This document shows positions 63,515 through 64,000 of a stretch of DNA of 64,000 bases, in pieces. Both the position numbers and the translations under genes were made by a program. The stretch comes from Kitasatospora phosalacinea. GTDB taxonomy: Bacteria; Actinomycetota; Actinomycetes; Streptomycetales; Streptomycetaceae. The DNA lies in contig NZ_JNWZ01000007.1 in the NCBI RefSeq assembly GCF_000716545.1, positions 62,001-126,000 on the forward strand. Direction: 5' to 3'. Under the pieces are notes generated by a model. The model had not been told where the DNA came from and did no database searches. It saw nothing but the letters and a program-made list of their open reading frames with translations. Each line of letters opens with the position of its first letter. Position 1 is the stretch's first letter.

Positions 63515-64000
63515 TCAGCTCCGCACGGGGGTTGCGGGCTTCACGGCGGCGCCCTGGTCCAGTTCCTCGAACAGCGCGGCGGCCCGCTCGGCCGTGCCGC
63601 GCGCCCAGGCGCCGGTGCTGACGAAGCCCAGGGTGAGGATCACCGCCCCGATGCCGAACAGCATCCACCACACGCCCTGTTCGGCGTGGGTGTAGGCCGT
63701 CCCGCCGGTCGCGACGGTGGAGCCGACGATCGTGCCGGCGATCGCCACGCCCAGCGTGGTGCCGGTCTGCCGGCCCGCCGAGGCCAGCGAGGTCGCCACG
63801 CCGGCCATCGAGCGCGGCATGCCGGAGACGGCGCTGTTGGTGATCGGCGGGTTGATGGTGCCCTGGAAGACGCCGATCAGCAGGAAGACGCCCAGCAGCG
63901 CCAGGATCGGCGTCCCGGGCCCGATCAGCAGGGACAGCAGGCCGGCCAGCGCCAGCGCGCTGCCCGAGACCACCAGCGGCAACCGCGGGCCGCGCCGGCC
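63515..64000 (-). CDS. MFS transporter, DHA2 type (partial, N-terminus outside the window)
   Basis: The C-terminal 161 or so residues of a membrane transporter: PLVVSGSALALAGLLSLLIG, ILALLGVFLLIGVFQGTINP, a signature loop NSAVSGMPRSMAGVATSLAS, then GTTLGVAIAGTIVGS and WWMLFGIGAVILTLGF. This matches the last segments of DHA2 drug exporters of fourteen segments. The reading frame continues past 64000. It may export the aromatic polyketide. Confidence 0.82.
   Translation of the reverse strand, partial: GRRGPRLPLVVSGSALALAGLLSLLIGPGTPILALLGVFLLIGVFQGTINPPITNSAVSGMPRSMAGVATSLASAGRQTGTTLGVAIAGTIVGSTVATGGTAYTHAEQGVWWMLFGIGAVILTLGFVSTGAWARGTAERAAALFEELDQGAAVKPATPVRS

Overview
The window is a 64 kb stretch of very GC-rich DNA with the codon use, short intergenic gaps, GTG starts and ATGA/GTGA gene overlaps of a Streptomycetaceae actinomycete (Streptomyces or Kitasatospora). 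Genus is an inference. No RNA gene, IS element or CRISPR array was seen.

Left part, 1-28.6 kb, mostly housekeeping and accessory genes: a DODA dioxygenase with a divergent MarR regulator and two palindromic operators; thioredoxin; an ECF sigma/anti-sigma pair; a ferredoxin-reductase-like flavoprotein; a DUF2470 gene behind a perfect iron box (9080-9098). At 9.1-14.8 kb a TetR regulator and five acyl/short-chain oxidation genes are bracketed by two identical 19-bp operators. Then come two COG4315 lipoproteins, a phenolic-lipid type III PKS operon (srsABC-like, 17.6-20.2 kb) facing a P450 pseudogene, a membrane Ser/Thr kinase, a UbiA prenyltransferase, a GH13 glucosidase, and a secreted propeller protein preceded by a tiny leader-peptide ORF.

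Middle, 28.8-44.5 kb: a candidate hydrazine (N-N bond) biosynthetic cluster. An ornithine/lysine N-hydroxylase, a free-standing MetRS-like enzyme and a glycine-oxidase-like flavoenzyme stand in the order used for hydrazinoacetic acid. They continue without a break into an MFS exporter, two ATP-grasp ligases, two tandem acyl-CoA-dehydrogenase-fold flavoproteins and a B12-type radical SAM enzyme. A second unit (orphan LuxR regulator, cupin, small protein, BBE oxidase, DDAH-like hydrolase) follows. The cupin and MetRS-like domains, fused in characterised hydrazine synthetases, are on separate genes about 10 kb apart.

katG and a divergent Fur regulator (44.5-47.4 kb) and an amidohydrolase separate this from a second cluster at 49.0-63.4 kb. 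That cluster is an aromatic type II PKS (KSalpha, KSbeta, ACP) with a SARP activator, methyltransferases, a P450 fused to an SCP2 domain, an A/B-barrel protein, an alpha/beta hydrolase, a DoxX protein, a cupin, an LLM flavoenzyme, an aldo/keto reductase, a zinc-type dehydrogenase and a truncated globin. Four promoters here carry 11-bp-periodic TNNAGCG-like heptamers ending exactly 8 bp before a -10-like hexamer, the classic SARP layout. They tie the genes into one regulon that includes the globin. No ketoreductase or SRPBCC aromatase/cyclase is present in the window. The window ends inside an MFS transporter.
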